Positions 41,805 through 49,569 of a stretch of 64,000 nucleotides of DNA are shown here, in pieces (positions within the stretch are counted from its first letter, which is position 1; every line of letters starts with the position of its first letter). The notes under the pieces were generated by a model. The model ran no database searches, had not been told where the DNA came from, and was given only the letters and a program-made list of their open reading frames with translations. Made by a program: the position numbers and the translations under genes. Origin of the DNA: Lewinellaceae bacterium. Lineage in GTDB: Bacteria; Bacteroidota; Bacteroidia; Chitinophagales; Saprospiraceae. The stretch lies in the NCBI GenBank assembly GCA_020636095.1, contig JACJYN010000002.1:124001-188000 (forward strand), given 5' to 3'.

Positions 41805-43013
41805 TCAGGGCTTTTCCCATCGGCGGTAACGGGTGGTGTCTTCAAAAACCCGCAGCAAGATGAGGCGTTCCTGAACGTCAAAATCCACGTTGCGGCGCGC
41901 CATGACGCGTTCGGCGGTTTCAAAGGCCTTATCCGTCCGGTAGGTTTGGAAACCATGCTTGCCACCCCAGGAAAAAGAGGGAATGAAATTGCGGGGAAAC
42001 CCTTCTCCAAACACATTGGAGGAAACGCCTACCACCGTCCCCGTATTGAACATCGTATTGATACCCGTTTTGGAATGGTCCCCCATGATAAGGCCACAGA
42101 ACTGCCGGCCGGTATCGACAAAGGACTCGGAAGGGTAGTCCCACAGCTTTACCGTTTCGTAATTGTTTTTCAGGTTGGAAGTATTGGCGTCTGCGCCGAG
42201 ATTGCACCATTCGCCGATCACCGAGTTACCCAGATACCCCTCGTGGGCCTTGTTCGAATAGCCCAGCAGCACGCAATTGTGCAACTCACCGCTCACCTTC
42301 GAATGAGGCCCAATAGTGGTGCCCCCGTACACCCTGGCGCCCATTTTGATAGTCCCTTTCTCGCAAAGCGCAAGGCCGCCGCGAATATGGCTGCCTTCCA
42401 TGACCTCTGCTTCTCTCCCAATATAAATGGGCCCGCCGGTGGTGTTCAAGGTGGCGCACTCTACCCTGGCGCCCTCTTCCAGAAAAATTTTTTCGGCCGG
42501 CCCCAGTACCCGGTTGGTATCGCTAATGGGCTGCGACTGCCGCCCTTTGGTCAGCAGTTCAAAGTCCTCCTCGATCGCCTGGCCGTTTTGGGCGAAGATG
42601 TCCCAGAGGTTATCGATCTTAAGGTAATCCGTGCCTTCCAGGTCAAAACCCCGCAGTTCCCCGATATCGTCATCCCGAATGAGGTTTTCGATCTGTTCCT
42701 CATCCAGCTTGGCGGCAATGAGTTCCTCTCCGCGCAGGAAGGCCTCGTTAAAATCCATTTGCTGAATGAGCCGCACCAATTGCGGAGAGGGAAGCACCGA
42801 TCCATTGATAATGTAGTTGACCTTACTGTGGTCAATGGGATATTTTTCGGAAAGGTAATCTTGAGTAATATAGGAAACCTTGCCCTTGAGCCAACGTTCC
42901 CATTTTTCCCTGATCGTCAAAATGCCCATTCGGATTTCACAGGTAGGCCGTATAAAGGTCAGCGGCAACAGCCGGCCACGAGTCTCATTATCAAACAGAA
43001 TAATTCTAACCAT
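41805..43013 (-). CDS. GlmU-like sugar nucleotidyltransferase with left-handed beta-helix
   Basis: This 402-residue cytosolic protein begins MVRIILFDNETRGRLLPLTF, in place of the usual GxGTRL nucleotide loop; the N-terminal part is a divergent nucleotidyltransferase. From about 190 on are hexapeptide repeats of a left-handed beta-helix (EVMEGSHIRGGLALCEKGTI, VYGGTTIGPHSKVSG, NSVIGEWCNLGADANTSNLK). The C-terminal GIMGDHSKTGINTMFNTGT-type block is typical of the Bacteroidota GlmU-family proteins of unknown substrate. It probably activates or acetylates a sugar phosphate. Confidence 0.8.
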   Translation of the reverse strand: MVRIILFDNETRGRLLPLTFIRPTCEIRMGILTIREKWERWLKGKVSYITQDYLSEKYPIDHSKVNYIINGSVLPSPQLVRLIQQMDFNEAFLRGEELIAAKLDEEQIENLIRDDDIGELRGFDLEGTDYLKIDNLWDIFAQNGQAIEEDFELLTKGRQSQPISDTNRVLGPAEKIFLEEGARVECATLNTTGGPIYIGREAEVMEGSHIRGGLALCEKGTIKMGARVYGGTTIGPHSKVSGELHNCVLLGYSNKAHEGYLGNSVIGEWCNLGADANTSNLKNNYETVKLWDYPSESFVDTGRQFCGLIMGDHSKTGINTMFNTGTVVGVSSNVFGEGFPRNFIPSFSWGGKHGFQTYRTDKAFETAERVMARRNVDFDVQERLILLRVFEDTTRYRRWEKP

Positions 43014-43175
43014 AAATGCTGATTATAGCGATGCTTTGCCCAAGCTTCCAAATATAAACGGATAGAACGGTCCTTTACAAAAAATATCCCTACTTTATTT
43101 ATTAGAGTGCGCTCAAATTTCATACTTCGGGCTGAAACTGAAATTTGAACAAGCTCTTAGGGGTCAGGATATCGC

Positions 43176-43217
43176 AAAAAAAAAGCCCCTATCAAAATGA
43201 AAGGAGCCTTTTTTTTC
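43176..43217 (-). terminator. Intrinsic terminator of the L31 gene
   Basis: On the minus strand AAGGCTCC and GGGGCTTT pair with two wobble pairs around a loop, followed by a run of nine or more T. It lies 16 nt after the stop at 43233. Confidence 0.75.
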
Positions 43218-43232
43218 TTTTCCCGGTAAAGC

Positions 43233-43529
43233 TTAGGATTCTTCCGATTCTTCCGATTCTTCTGCCTCTTTTTTGGCGAAGCGGGTTTTGGCAAACTTCT
43301 TGTTGAACTTATCGATACGGCCCGCCGTGTCGACAAATTTCATCTTGCCTGTAAAGAATGGATGGGAATAGCTGGAAATTTCCAGCTTCACCAAAGGATA
43401 TTCTTTGCCGTCTTCCCAGGTGATGGAGTCTTTCGTAGGAGCGCATGAGCGCGTCAGGAAAGAATCTCCTGAGGAGAAATCCTTGAATACAACTAACCTA
43501 TAATTGCCCGGATGAAGGTCTTTTTTCAT
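43233..43529 (-). CDS. rpmE2: 50S ribosomal protein L31, type B
   Basis: This 98-residue protein starts MKKDLHPGNYRLVVFKDFSS and contains the conserved CAPTKDSITWEDGKEYPLVK and SHPFFTGKMKFVDTAGRIDK of L31. The pattern is the type B (zinc-free) form used by Bacteroidota. The C-terminus has an unusual Glu/Ser-rich tail (EAEESEESEES) of about 12 residues. It has its own TATATTTG promoter box and an intrinsic terminator, so it is transcribed alone. Confidence 0.92.
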   Translation of the reverse strand: MKKDLHPGNYRLVVFKDFSSGDSFLTRSCAPTKDSITWEDGKEYPLVKLEISSYSHPFFTGKMKFVDTAGRIDKFNKKFAKTRFAKKEAEESEESEES

Positions 43530-43561
43530 AACTCTCTGCTTTACGTCTTCTAAACAGGGTG

Positions 43562-43569
43562 CAAATATA
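43562..43569 (-). promoter_or_regulatory. -7 box of the L31 promoter
   Basis: TATATTTG on the minus strand fits TAnnTTTG and lies 33 nt before the ATG at 43529. A TTG-type -33 box is not well placed. Confidence 0.55.
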
Positions 43570-43644
43570 AGGCTTTCCTTTCATTATGGAAAGCTCCAAC
43601 TGTCTTTTATTGAAAAATAAGGAAAAGTTACCGTTTTAAAGGCA

Positions 43645-43712
43645 CTCTCTCTCTCACTACATCCCTCACCCTCACTAGATCACGCTCTCACTATATCACT
43701 ACATCCTCTCCC
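43645..43712. repeat. TCACTA-word spacer
   Basis: Degenerate words CTCTCACTACATCCCTCACC and CTCACTATATCACTACATCC repeat between the L31 promoter and the GNAT gene end. No inverted partner is obvious. Confidence 0.4.
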
Positions 43713-44231
43713 TCACACCTCATCAAAAGGCCGGCTGTACTTCACCCTTCCTTTTACCTCTTTCAGAGCATCCTTCCGAAGTTCAATAGCCATGAAGGCA
43801 GCCTCCGGGACCGGAAAAGGGCAGCGGATATTCCAGTGGCTCGCCGGCCGAAATCCAAAGCGGGGGTAAAACCACTCATGGCCCAATACGATAACGGCGC
43901 CGTAGCCCATCTGCCGCGCCCGCCGCAGGCCTTCTTCCACCAGCAGGCTCCCAATACCCCGGCTCTGGTAAGCCGGCAGCACCGCCATGGGCGCCAGGGC
44001 AATGGCGTGATGCACCACCTCTTTGTGGCGAATCTCCACCGGTGAAAAAAGAATGTGCCCCACTATTCTGCCCTCGGCTTCCGCTACCAGGGAAAGCCCG
44101 CCAATATAGTCGGGCATGGCCCGCAGCGCATCGACCAACCGGCCTTCATTTTGTTGCTCAAAAGCTTCATCATTCACCTGCCGGATCATCGCCTCATCCC
44201 GAGGTTCCTCTGCTCTTATTTTTACTTTCAT
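43713..44231 (-). CDS. GNAT family N-acetyltransferase
   Basis: This 172-residue acetyltransferase contains the acetyl-CoA loop in VLPAYQSRGIGSLLVEEGLR, preceded by HHAIALAPMAVLP and followed by GYGAVIVLGHEWFYPRFGFR. The layout and the GH-x-x-FYPRFGF segment match the PA4866/YhbS-like subgroup. It is cytosolic. MKVKIRAEEPRD (ATG 44231) is preferred to the start four codons upstream. Substrate unknown. Confidence 0.8.
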   Translation of the reverse strand: MKVKIRAEEPRDEAMIRQVNDEAFEQQNEGRLVDALRAMPDYIGGLSLVAEAEGRIVGHILFSPVEIRHKEVVHHAIALAPMAVLPAYQSRGIGSLLVEEGLRRARQMGYGAVIVLGHEWFYPRFGFRPASHWNIRCPFPVPEAAFMAIELRKDALKEVKGRVKYSRPFDEV

Positions 44232-44320
44232 AGGCGCTGCCAAAACTGATTTTTCTAACAGGGGATAAAAGTAATAAGTTATACTTGCCGAGAAACCCTT
44301 ATTTTCCCAAAAAAATAAAT

Positions 44321-44821
44321 ATGGAAGTGAATCCAGGCATCAAACGCACCGCAGCCATGATCGTCCTCCGCCACGATAAAGAATTGCTCCTGCTCAAACG
44401 AAACAAGGAACCCAACGCCGGCCGCTATGTCCCCATCGGAGGTAAAATAGACCCGTACGAACGGCCCGTCGACGCCGCTATCCGGGAAACCTACGAGGAA
44501 GCAGGCCTGCGGATCGATAAGCGCCAGTTGCACTATGCCGGCGTGCTGGCGGAAACCTCCCCTACCCATTACAATTGGTTGTGCTTCATCTATGTAGTTG
44601 ACATCGCACGCATCCCTCCCCCACCCTGCGATGAAGGCAGCCTCGAATGGATCTCCTTTGATGAAATCCCTCACATTCCTACTCCCCCTACCGACTGGCA
44701 GATCTACCAATATCTCATGCGCCGCCAACCCTTTGCCCTCGACGCCGTCTACGACGAAAACCTGAACCTGCTGGAAATGCGAGAGGAGATCAGCGGCCAA
44801 CTGGTAAAAATTAATGAATAA
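44321..44821 (+). CDS. NUDIX hydrolase
   Basis: This 166-residue protein has a complete Nudix box, GGKIDPYERPVDAAIRETYE followed by EAGL (about 40-63), matching Gx5Ex7REUxEExGU. Such enzymes hydrolyse nucleoside diphosphates linked to other groups and often clean oxidised nucleotides. ATG at 44321 is chosen; an upstream TTG frame has no support. It is divergent from the GNAT gene and followed after 5 nt by the start of a nitrilase remnant, so these two were probably one operon. Confidence 0.88.
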   Translation: MEVNPGIKRTAAMIVLRHDKELLLLKRNKEPNAGRYVPIGGKIDPYERPVDAAIRETYEEAGLRIDKRQLHYAGVLAETSPTHYNWLCFIYVVDIARIPPPPCDEGSLEWISFDEIPHIPTPPTDWQIYQYLMRRQPFALDAVYDENLNLLEMREEISGQLVKINE

Positions 44822-44826
44822 CGCCC

Positions 44827-44902
44827 ATGTCATCAACCAAAGTAGCCCTCGTTCAGGCCGCATCCGTACTCTTTGACCTGGAAGCCAGCGTGGAGAGGGT
44901 GA
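44827..44902 (+). pseudogene. 5' remnant of a nitrilase gene
   Basis: From ATG 44827 the frame reads MSSTKVALVQAASVLFDLEA then SVERV. This is the conserved N-terminus of carbon-nitrogen hydrolases of the nitrilase type (KVAxVQAxPVxxDLEA). Similarity ends exactly where the stop region of the convergent GNAT gene begins. About 280 residues, including the Glu-Lys-Cys triad, are missing. A deletion or rearrangement joined the two genes. Confidence 0.7.
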
Positions 44903-44903
44903 G

Positions 44904-45407
44904 TCACTTCCGTCGTACGGCATAGATCAATTCATCCAGATATTCGCCGTTTTTGAAGATCGTTTGTTCGAGGCGTGCTTCCAGAAGGAAACCGGCTTTT
45001 TCCAGTGCCTTTTGCGAGCCCAGATTGGTGCCGAAGGGGCGGGCGAAAATGCGGTTGATGGCCCAGTTTTGGAAGCCATAGTCCACCATCTGTTGAATGG
45101 CCCGGGTGATGATGCCTTGTCCCCAATACGGTTCAGCCAGCCAGTAGCCCAGTTCGGCATTCTTTCGGTGGATGTCGGATTGAAGGTGAAGGCCGATGCC
45201 CCCGGCTGCCTGTCCCTTCACCTCGATGGCCAGTATGTTGGGCGGATTGTTGCCGGCAGCGTACCCGATAAAGGCTTTGGCCTTTTCCGGGGTGTAAGGG
45301 TGCGGGAACTGGCCGGTCATGTTTTGGGCAATCCTGGGGTTGTCGCCGAATTGGACGAGGTGGTCGAGATCGGATAGGGACCAGGGGCGGAGTTGGAAAG
45401 GTGTCAT
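44904..45407 (-). CDS. GNAT acetyltransferase, RimJ/RimL-like
   Basis: This 167-residue protein starts MTPFQLRPWSLSDLDHLVQF and has IGLHLQSDIHRKNAELGYWL, the acetyl-CoA motif AEPYWGQGIITRAIQQMVDY, and FARPFGTNLGSQKALEKAGF. This is the pattern of Acetyltransf_3 enzymes that modify protein N-termini or antibiotics. Its 3' end abuts the truncated nitrilase, marking a rearrangement point. Substrate unknown. Confidence 0.85.
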   Translation of the reverse strand: MTPFQLRPWSLSDLDHLVQFGDNPRIAQNMTGQFPHPYTPEKAKAFIGYAAGNNPPNILAIEVKGQAAGGIGLHLQSDIHRKNAELGYWLAEPYWGQGIITRAIQQMVDYGFQNWAINRIFARPFGTNLGSQKALEKAGFLLEARLEQTIFKNGEYLDELIYAVRRK

Positions 45408-45560
45408 ATATGTTGTTTCATGATAGTCGACAGGTGAAAGTTGAATCCCGGCTACTGAACCGGCTTCAACTCCATAGCCTTAAAATACATCAAATAGCCA
45501 GAAAGTTCCTCTGCCGGGTGGATCGTTAACCTTTTCCTCAGGGGTGATAGCGCGGAATAA

Positions 45561-47195
45561 CTAGACTTTGGACGTGCTAGGGGTAGATTTTGAAAAGACA
45601 GAACAACATCGGAACTTTGGATTGTGCGAAAAAACAAAGCCACCGAGTCGTTCTGCCACTCAATATTACAACTGGAGGTTGGAAAAAGCAAAGCTTTGGC
45701 CAACTTAGTGATGGGCCTAGCTAGCCAGCAATCTGCCCGGTCAGTTACAGCAGTTAGCCTAAGCCGCTGCTATCATTATCAATACAGTAGCATAGCGGAT
45801 GCAATAAACTGCCTGCATGAAGGCGCCCATTATCCAGAAGAGGAAAAGCAGCGTGCCCATTTAGAGTTGGAGCAAAAGCTCTTATCGTTGAAAAGCGGTT
45901 ATATGGCTAAACCGTTTGAAAAGTTTTACTTGCTCAACACAGACAGCAGTTCATTGATACGGTACTCATTCGCCAACGCTTCCTTACCGTTCCCACGTGT
46001 ATGTGGCTAATAACCGGGTAAAGGGAAACCGGTACCAGTGGATATTGGCTATGGCATATCAGTGGTTGGCTTAGCAGCGCGGCGGTATTTTTATGGGGGG
46101 TAGCTGAGGCGCCATGGAACCTTCCGCTGAGTATCCGCCGGCAGGGCATAGCCAGCCAAGGGCATACATTCGCTGCTCGGCAAGTCAAGGATTTAGTGGA
46201 CAATAAGGAATTGCCTTTTGGCGCACACTTGACCGTCAATGCATCAGATCGTTACTACGGTTCGCCCGAATATATCGCCCCGCTGTATGAGCAGCCCCAT
46301 TTAGTGAACACCATCCGCTTAACCAACAACCGGGCGGTATGGAAAGCCCTCAGTATCGGGGAGCAGGAGCAAAGAAGGGCTAACAACTCCGATCAGCGGG
46401 GAGCTAATGCAGTGTATGGAGAAAAGTACAAGCTCTCAGAGGCTGAGCAGTGGGAATTGCCGCCGGATGAGGAGGACACCTTTGGAGTGGCTTTGTCTAA
46501 TGGGCGGCGGGTGCTGGTACAAGTGCAAGCCTGGGACAATATGATGATCCGTACCAAACGAGGTATGAATATGAAAGATAAGCCCTTTCGGCTGGTAAGC
46601 GTGCGTTTGATGGATGCCCAGACAAAGGAGCCTATATTCAAGAGGCGCATGTGGCTGGGCGTATGGGGGCAGCGGTACTGGAGAATTAACCCTCGAAGAA
46701 ATATACTGGGCTTATCGCCAGCGCTTTGATATAGAGCACTTCCTCCGGTTTGGCAAACAAAACTTGCTGATGGATAGCTTCCAGACGCCGGACGTGGAGC
46801 ACTTGGATAATTGGATGGAGATAGTAAGCCTGGCCTACTGGCTACTTTGGGTAGCCAAAGACGAAGCGCAGGCCAAAGTGCACAAATGGCAGAAGTACGA
46901 CAAGCGTTACAAAAAGCGCGTTGAATATGGCTTGCCAGTATCTCCCTCCGAGGTGCAGCGGCAAATGGAATCTATTATTTTGAGTTTTGAGCAGGAGCCC
47001 TTCCTCCCAAAACTGCAAATAAAAAGCCGAGGGCGCAAAGAAGGAGACATTCAGGACAAGAGAGAACGCCATAAAGTCGTGTGGAAGGGTAAAAAGGCAA
47101 AGAAAAAGCGAGCCTGAACGGCTCTTTTTATAACAGGGCGGGCGGCGAAAGGGTGGAAAAATAATTTCTCCCAACGCCGCACGTCCAAAGTCTAG
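45561..47195 (+). mobile_element. IS4-superfamily insertion sequence
   Basis: This 1635-bp element has 17-bp terminal inverted repeats CTAGACTTTGGACGTGC (45561-45577) and the reverse complement (47179-47195), flanked by the perfect 9-bp duplication GCGGAATAA (45552-45560, 47196-47204). The right flank runs straight into the palindromic element at 47201. The transposase inside is broken by several frameshifts. Confidence 0.88.
45624..47117 (+). pseudogene. IS4-superfamily transposase, multiply frameshifted
   Basis: Pieces of one transposase lie in successive frames: 45624-46010 (GTG start; LVMGLASQQSARSVTAVSLS and LLNTDSSSLIRY with the first Asp), about 45985-46070 in another frame (RSHVYVANNRVKGNRYQWIL), 46196-46729 (the second Asp in LTVNASDRYYGSPEY), then to 47117. 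The last piece carries YWAYRQRFDIEHFLRFGKQN, an exact Y-(2)-R-(3)-E-(6)-K signature of the IS4/IS701/ISH3 group. At least three shifts, none at a long homopolymer, argue for true decay. Confidence 0.8.
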
Positions 47196-47200
47196 GCGGA

Positions 47201-47330
47201 ATAAGGGGCCGGAGAAAAATAAGTTCCCTATTTCAGGCCAGAGATTTTGTCGCTGGACAACCTGCCGCTCGCCGCAAGGCAGGCAGGGATCGGCATCAAA
47301 TGGGGAAGTTATTCTTCGCCGGGCCCTTAG
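47201..47330. repeat. Core-palindrome element, copy 4 (core deleted)
   Basis: Ends ATAAGGGGCCGGAGAAAAAT and TTCGCCGGGCCCTTAG match those of copy 2 at 4353-4547, but about 65 bp including the TAGCC core are missing. It is 130 bp. The IS4-type element target duplication overlaps its left end. Confidence 0.65.
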
Positions 47331-47494
47331 TACACTGTAAATTAAGTTCTTTCGTGTTTTGGGATGGGCATTTTGGCGGAAGGCAAGGCGCGAGGAGTGA
47401 GGGTAGCCGTAGCTACCTGATCGATCGAGCAACGCAGTATTCCGTCAAAAGGCACTGCCAAAACCGGACGCTACTTAGTTTACAGTGTACTTAG
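47326..47494. repeat. Core-palindrome element, copy 5
   Basis: This 169-bp element has ends CTTAGTACACTGTAAATTAA and the mirrored TTACAGTGTACTTAG. The centre is TAGCCGTAGCTA between GGCGCGAGGAG and GAGCAACGCAG. It shares its CTTAG ends with both neighbours. Confidence 0.75.
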
Positions 47495-47660
47495 TATTCT
47501 GTTAAATAAGTAAATTGTCGTTTCTGGGCGATGGATTTTCGTTCTAATCGAGGAGCGCCCGGAGCCTGATAGCCTTAGCTATCAAGGCGAGGACGGGACG
47601 AAGAGTAGGGCGAAAAGGCACGGCCAGAAGCATAAGATATTTATTTAACAGAGTACTAAG
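47490..47660. repeat. Core-palindrome element, copy 6
   Basis: This 171-bp element has ends CTTAGTATTCTGTTAAATAA and TTATTTAACAGAGTACTAAG. The centre is TAGCCTTAGCTA. It is the closest relative of copy 1 (2300-4357), in inverted orientation. Confidence 0.75.
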
Positions 47661-47724
47661 GTTCATCATTCAGAGAAATATCTGTCGCAGGTGCGGCTGC
47701 CGGTGGTAAAGCAGTAAGGGGGGC

Positions 47725-48020
47725 ATGGATGCCTGGCTTCTGAGGTCATTGAAAAACAAAAAAGAAAAATACGACGAAATCGGCCTCCACTACAACCACA
47801 CCCGCCGGGCCGACCCCTACCTACTGGAACGGCTGTTCCATCACCTGAATCCCCAAAAAGGTAGCCAATATCTGGACATCGGCTGCGGCACCGGGAATTA
47901 CACCATCGCCCTGCACCGGAAAGAGATATAGATTCCGGGAAAATTGAGGAAACCAGGGCGCGTTATAAAAATGATAAGGGGGATTATCTGTTTATCCTAG
48001 GGAAAAAGCCCGCTCAATAA
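47725..48020 (+). pseudogene. SAM methyltransferase with internal deletion
   Basis: The N-terminus is intact: KYDEIGLHYNHTRRADPYLL and the SAM motif I YLDIGCGTGNYTIAL (about 49-63), then a stop at 47931. From 47928, in another frame, the text reads DIDSGKIEETRARYKNDKGD and YLFILGKK to TAA at 48018-48020, the typical end of such methyltransferases. The middle, about 150 residues, is gone. The remaining 3' end overlaps the end of convergent cydB by 7 nt. Confidence 0.75.
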
Positions 48021-49048
48021 CTCGTCTCATCCAACCTCACCTTCCCCCGAAACGTCCAAAACACAAAAGCCGTATAGCTCAGCACCATCGGCGCCCCGAT
48101 GGCGGCAATGGTCAGCATGATGCCCAATGATTTGTTGGAAGAGGCGGCATTATAGATCGTGATACTGTACGTCTTGTCGAGGGTGGAAAGGATGAGCACC
48201 GGATACAGCTCGATCGCCACCACGATGAGCAGCAGGGCCATGGTCAGGCTGGAAAAGAAGAAAGCCTGCCGGTACTTCCGTTTGGAGATCAGCCGCGGGA
48301 TGTTGGCGATGCTTAGGAAGGCCAGTACCGGTACTACAAACAGCCATTGCACCTCCCGAAAGCGGTCGGAAAGATGAGGGATGTAAATCAGCGTGTACAG
48401 GGTCACCAGAGCAAAGGTGATGAGGAAAAAGATCATCGCCCGCCGCGCCAGTATGGTGAGCTTGGCGTAGAGCCGGCCCTCCGTCTTCATGAGCAGGTAC
48501 AAGGCGCCGTGGGTAGAAAATAAGGCGAGCGTTGTCAGCCCCACCAGTAAAGCGTAAGGGTTGAGGAACTCCACCCAGTTGCCTTCAAACTCCTGGCTTG
48601 CGCCGATATCCATACCCAGCAGCACATTACCCAGCACTACCCCCAGCAGCACGGCCAGCATGGCGCTGGCTATGCTGTAGCTGACATCCCACATCTGCCG
48701 CCACCACTTCATCTTCTCCTTGCTCCGAAACTCAATGGACACCGCCCGGAAGATCAGAAAGGCCAGAAACAGCATGAACGGGATGTACATGCCGGAAAAG
48801 AGCGTGGCGTACAACACGGGAAAGCCTGCGAATAAAGCTCCGCCGCCAATGACCAGCCACACCTCGTTGCCGTCCCATACCGGCCCGATGGCATTGAGGG
48901 CAATACGGCGGCTTTCTTCCTTGCGGAAAAACAAATGCAGGGCGCCCGCCCCCAGGTCGAATCCGTCCAAAATGGCGTAACCGCTGAACAGGCCGCCAAC
49001 GACCAGAAACCAAAGGGTGGGGTAATCTATTCCGAGTAGAGTGGGCAT
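48014..49048 (-). CDS. cydB: Cytochrome bd oxidase subunit II
   Basis: This 344-residue inner-membrane protein has about eight helices. Together with CydA it forms the bd-type quinol oxidase that reduces oxygen under low oxygen. ATG at 49048 gives the family N-terminus MPTLLGIDYPTLWFLVVGGL with GYAILDGFDLGAGALHLFF; earlier in-frame starts have no matching sequence. WDGNEVWLVIGGGALFAGFP and MLGIMLTIAAIGAPMVLSYT-type C-terminal segments fit. It lies downstream of cydA on the same strand but 521 nt away, an unusual gap. Confidence 0.92.
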   Translation of the reverse strand: MPTLLGIDYPTLWFLVVGGLFSGYAILDGFDLGAGALHLFFRKEESRRIALNAIGPVWDGNEVWLVIGGGALFAGFPVLYATLFSGMYIPFMLFLAFLIFRAVSIEFRSKEKMKWWRQMWDVSYSIASAMLAVLLGVVLGNVLLGMDIGASQEFEGNWVEFLNPYALLVGLTTLALFSTHGALYLLMKTEGRLYAKLTILARRAMIFFLITFALVTLYTLIYIPHLSDRFREVQWLFVVPVLAFLSIANIPRLISKRKYRQAFFFSSLTMALLLIVVAIELYPVLILSTLDKTYSITIYNAASSNKSLGIMLTIAAIGAPMVLSYTAFVFWTFRGKVRLDETSY

Positions 49049-49569
49049 AGTTGGTCTTTTTGTGTATGTGTGTATACGTACCCCGGCCCTCTGGGTACGG
49101 GGTGGATTCGTGTTGTGGACCGCATATTTTATAGGGCTCGTAAGCCTCATTGTAACTATTTCGCTATTCGTAGTTCGCAAGAACCTTAGAGCAAAGAACT
49201 GGTTCATCAAACCTGGATTCCTGCTTTTAGGGGCATGGCAGAGCGAATAGCGAACTGCTGAATAGTCACGAATTTTTTTCTAATTCAATTCCTTCCGCAT
49301 TTTTGTAAATACACAAATGCAACCATGAGGGCACTCCGTCTCTGCCGGACGGAGGCCGGAAACTCCAGGAAAGGAATGAAGGACTGAATTAGCGAATGAT
49401 TGAATATCTTACATATGTAATTGATTCTGACCTTCAGGTTCAAACATATTTTATTCCTATTCATCTTCAATCCCTCGTTCCTTCATTCCTTCCGGAGGGT
49501 TTCCGAATCGCCCTCAACCATACACGCATGCAACCCGTACCCAAAGAGTCGGGGCGCCGGTACACATTA
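49049..49569. other. Long cydA-cydB spacer with inverted-repeat block
   Basis: This is a gap of 521 bases without a gene. The block 49326-49391 (GAGGGCACTCCGTCTCTGCC on the left, then GGAAACTCCAGGAAAGGAAT) recurs inverted at 58820-58910. ATTC-type words follow at 49440-49490. No promoter box for cydB is obvious, so cydB may depend on readthrough from cydA or on a promoter I cannot see. Confidence 0.6.

Noticed and set aside
45452..45560. A minus-strand tail reading LRKRLTIHPAEELSGYLMYF next to the IS4-type element
   Set aside because: It could be the end of a gene cut by the insertion, but the sequence beyond the other end of the element is a palindromic repeat and no family is recognisable.
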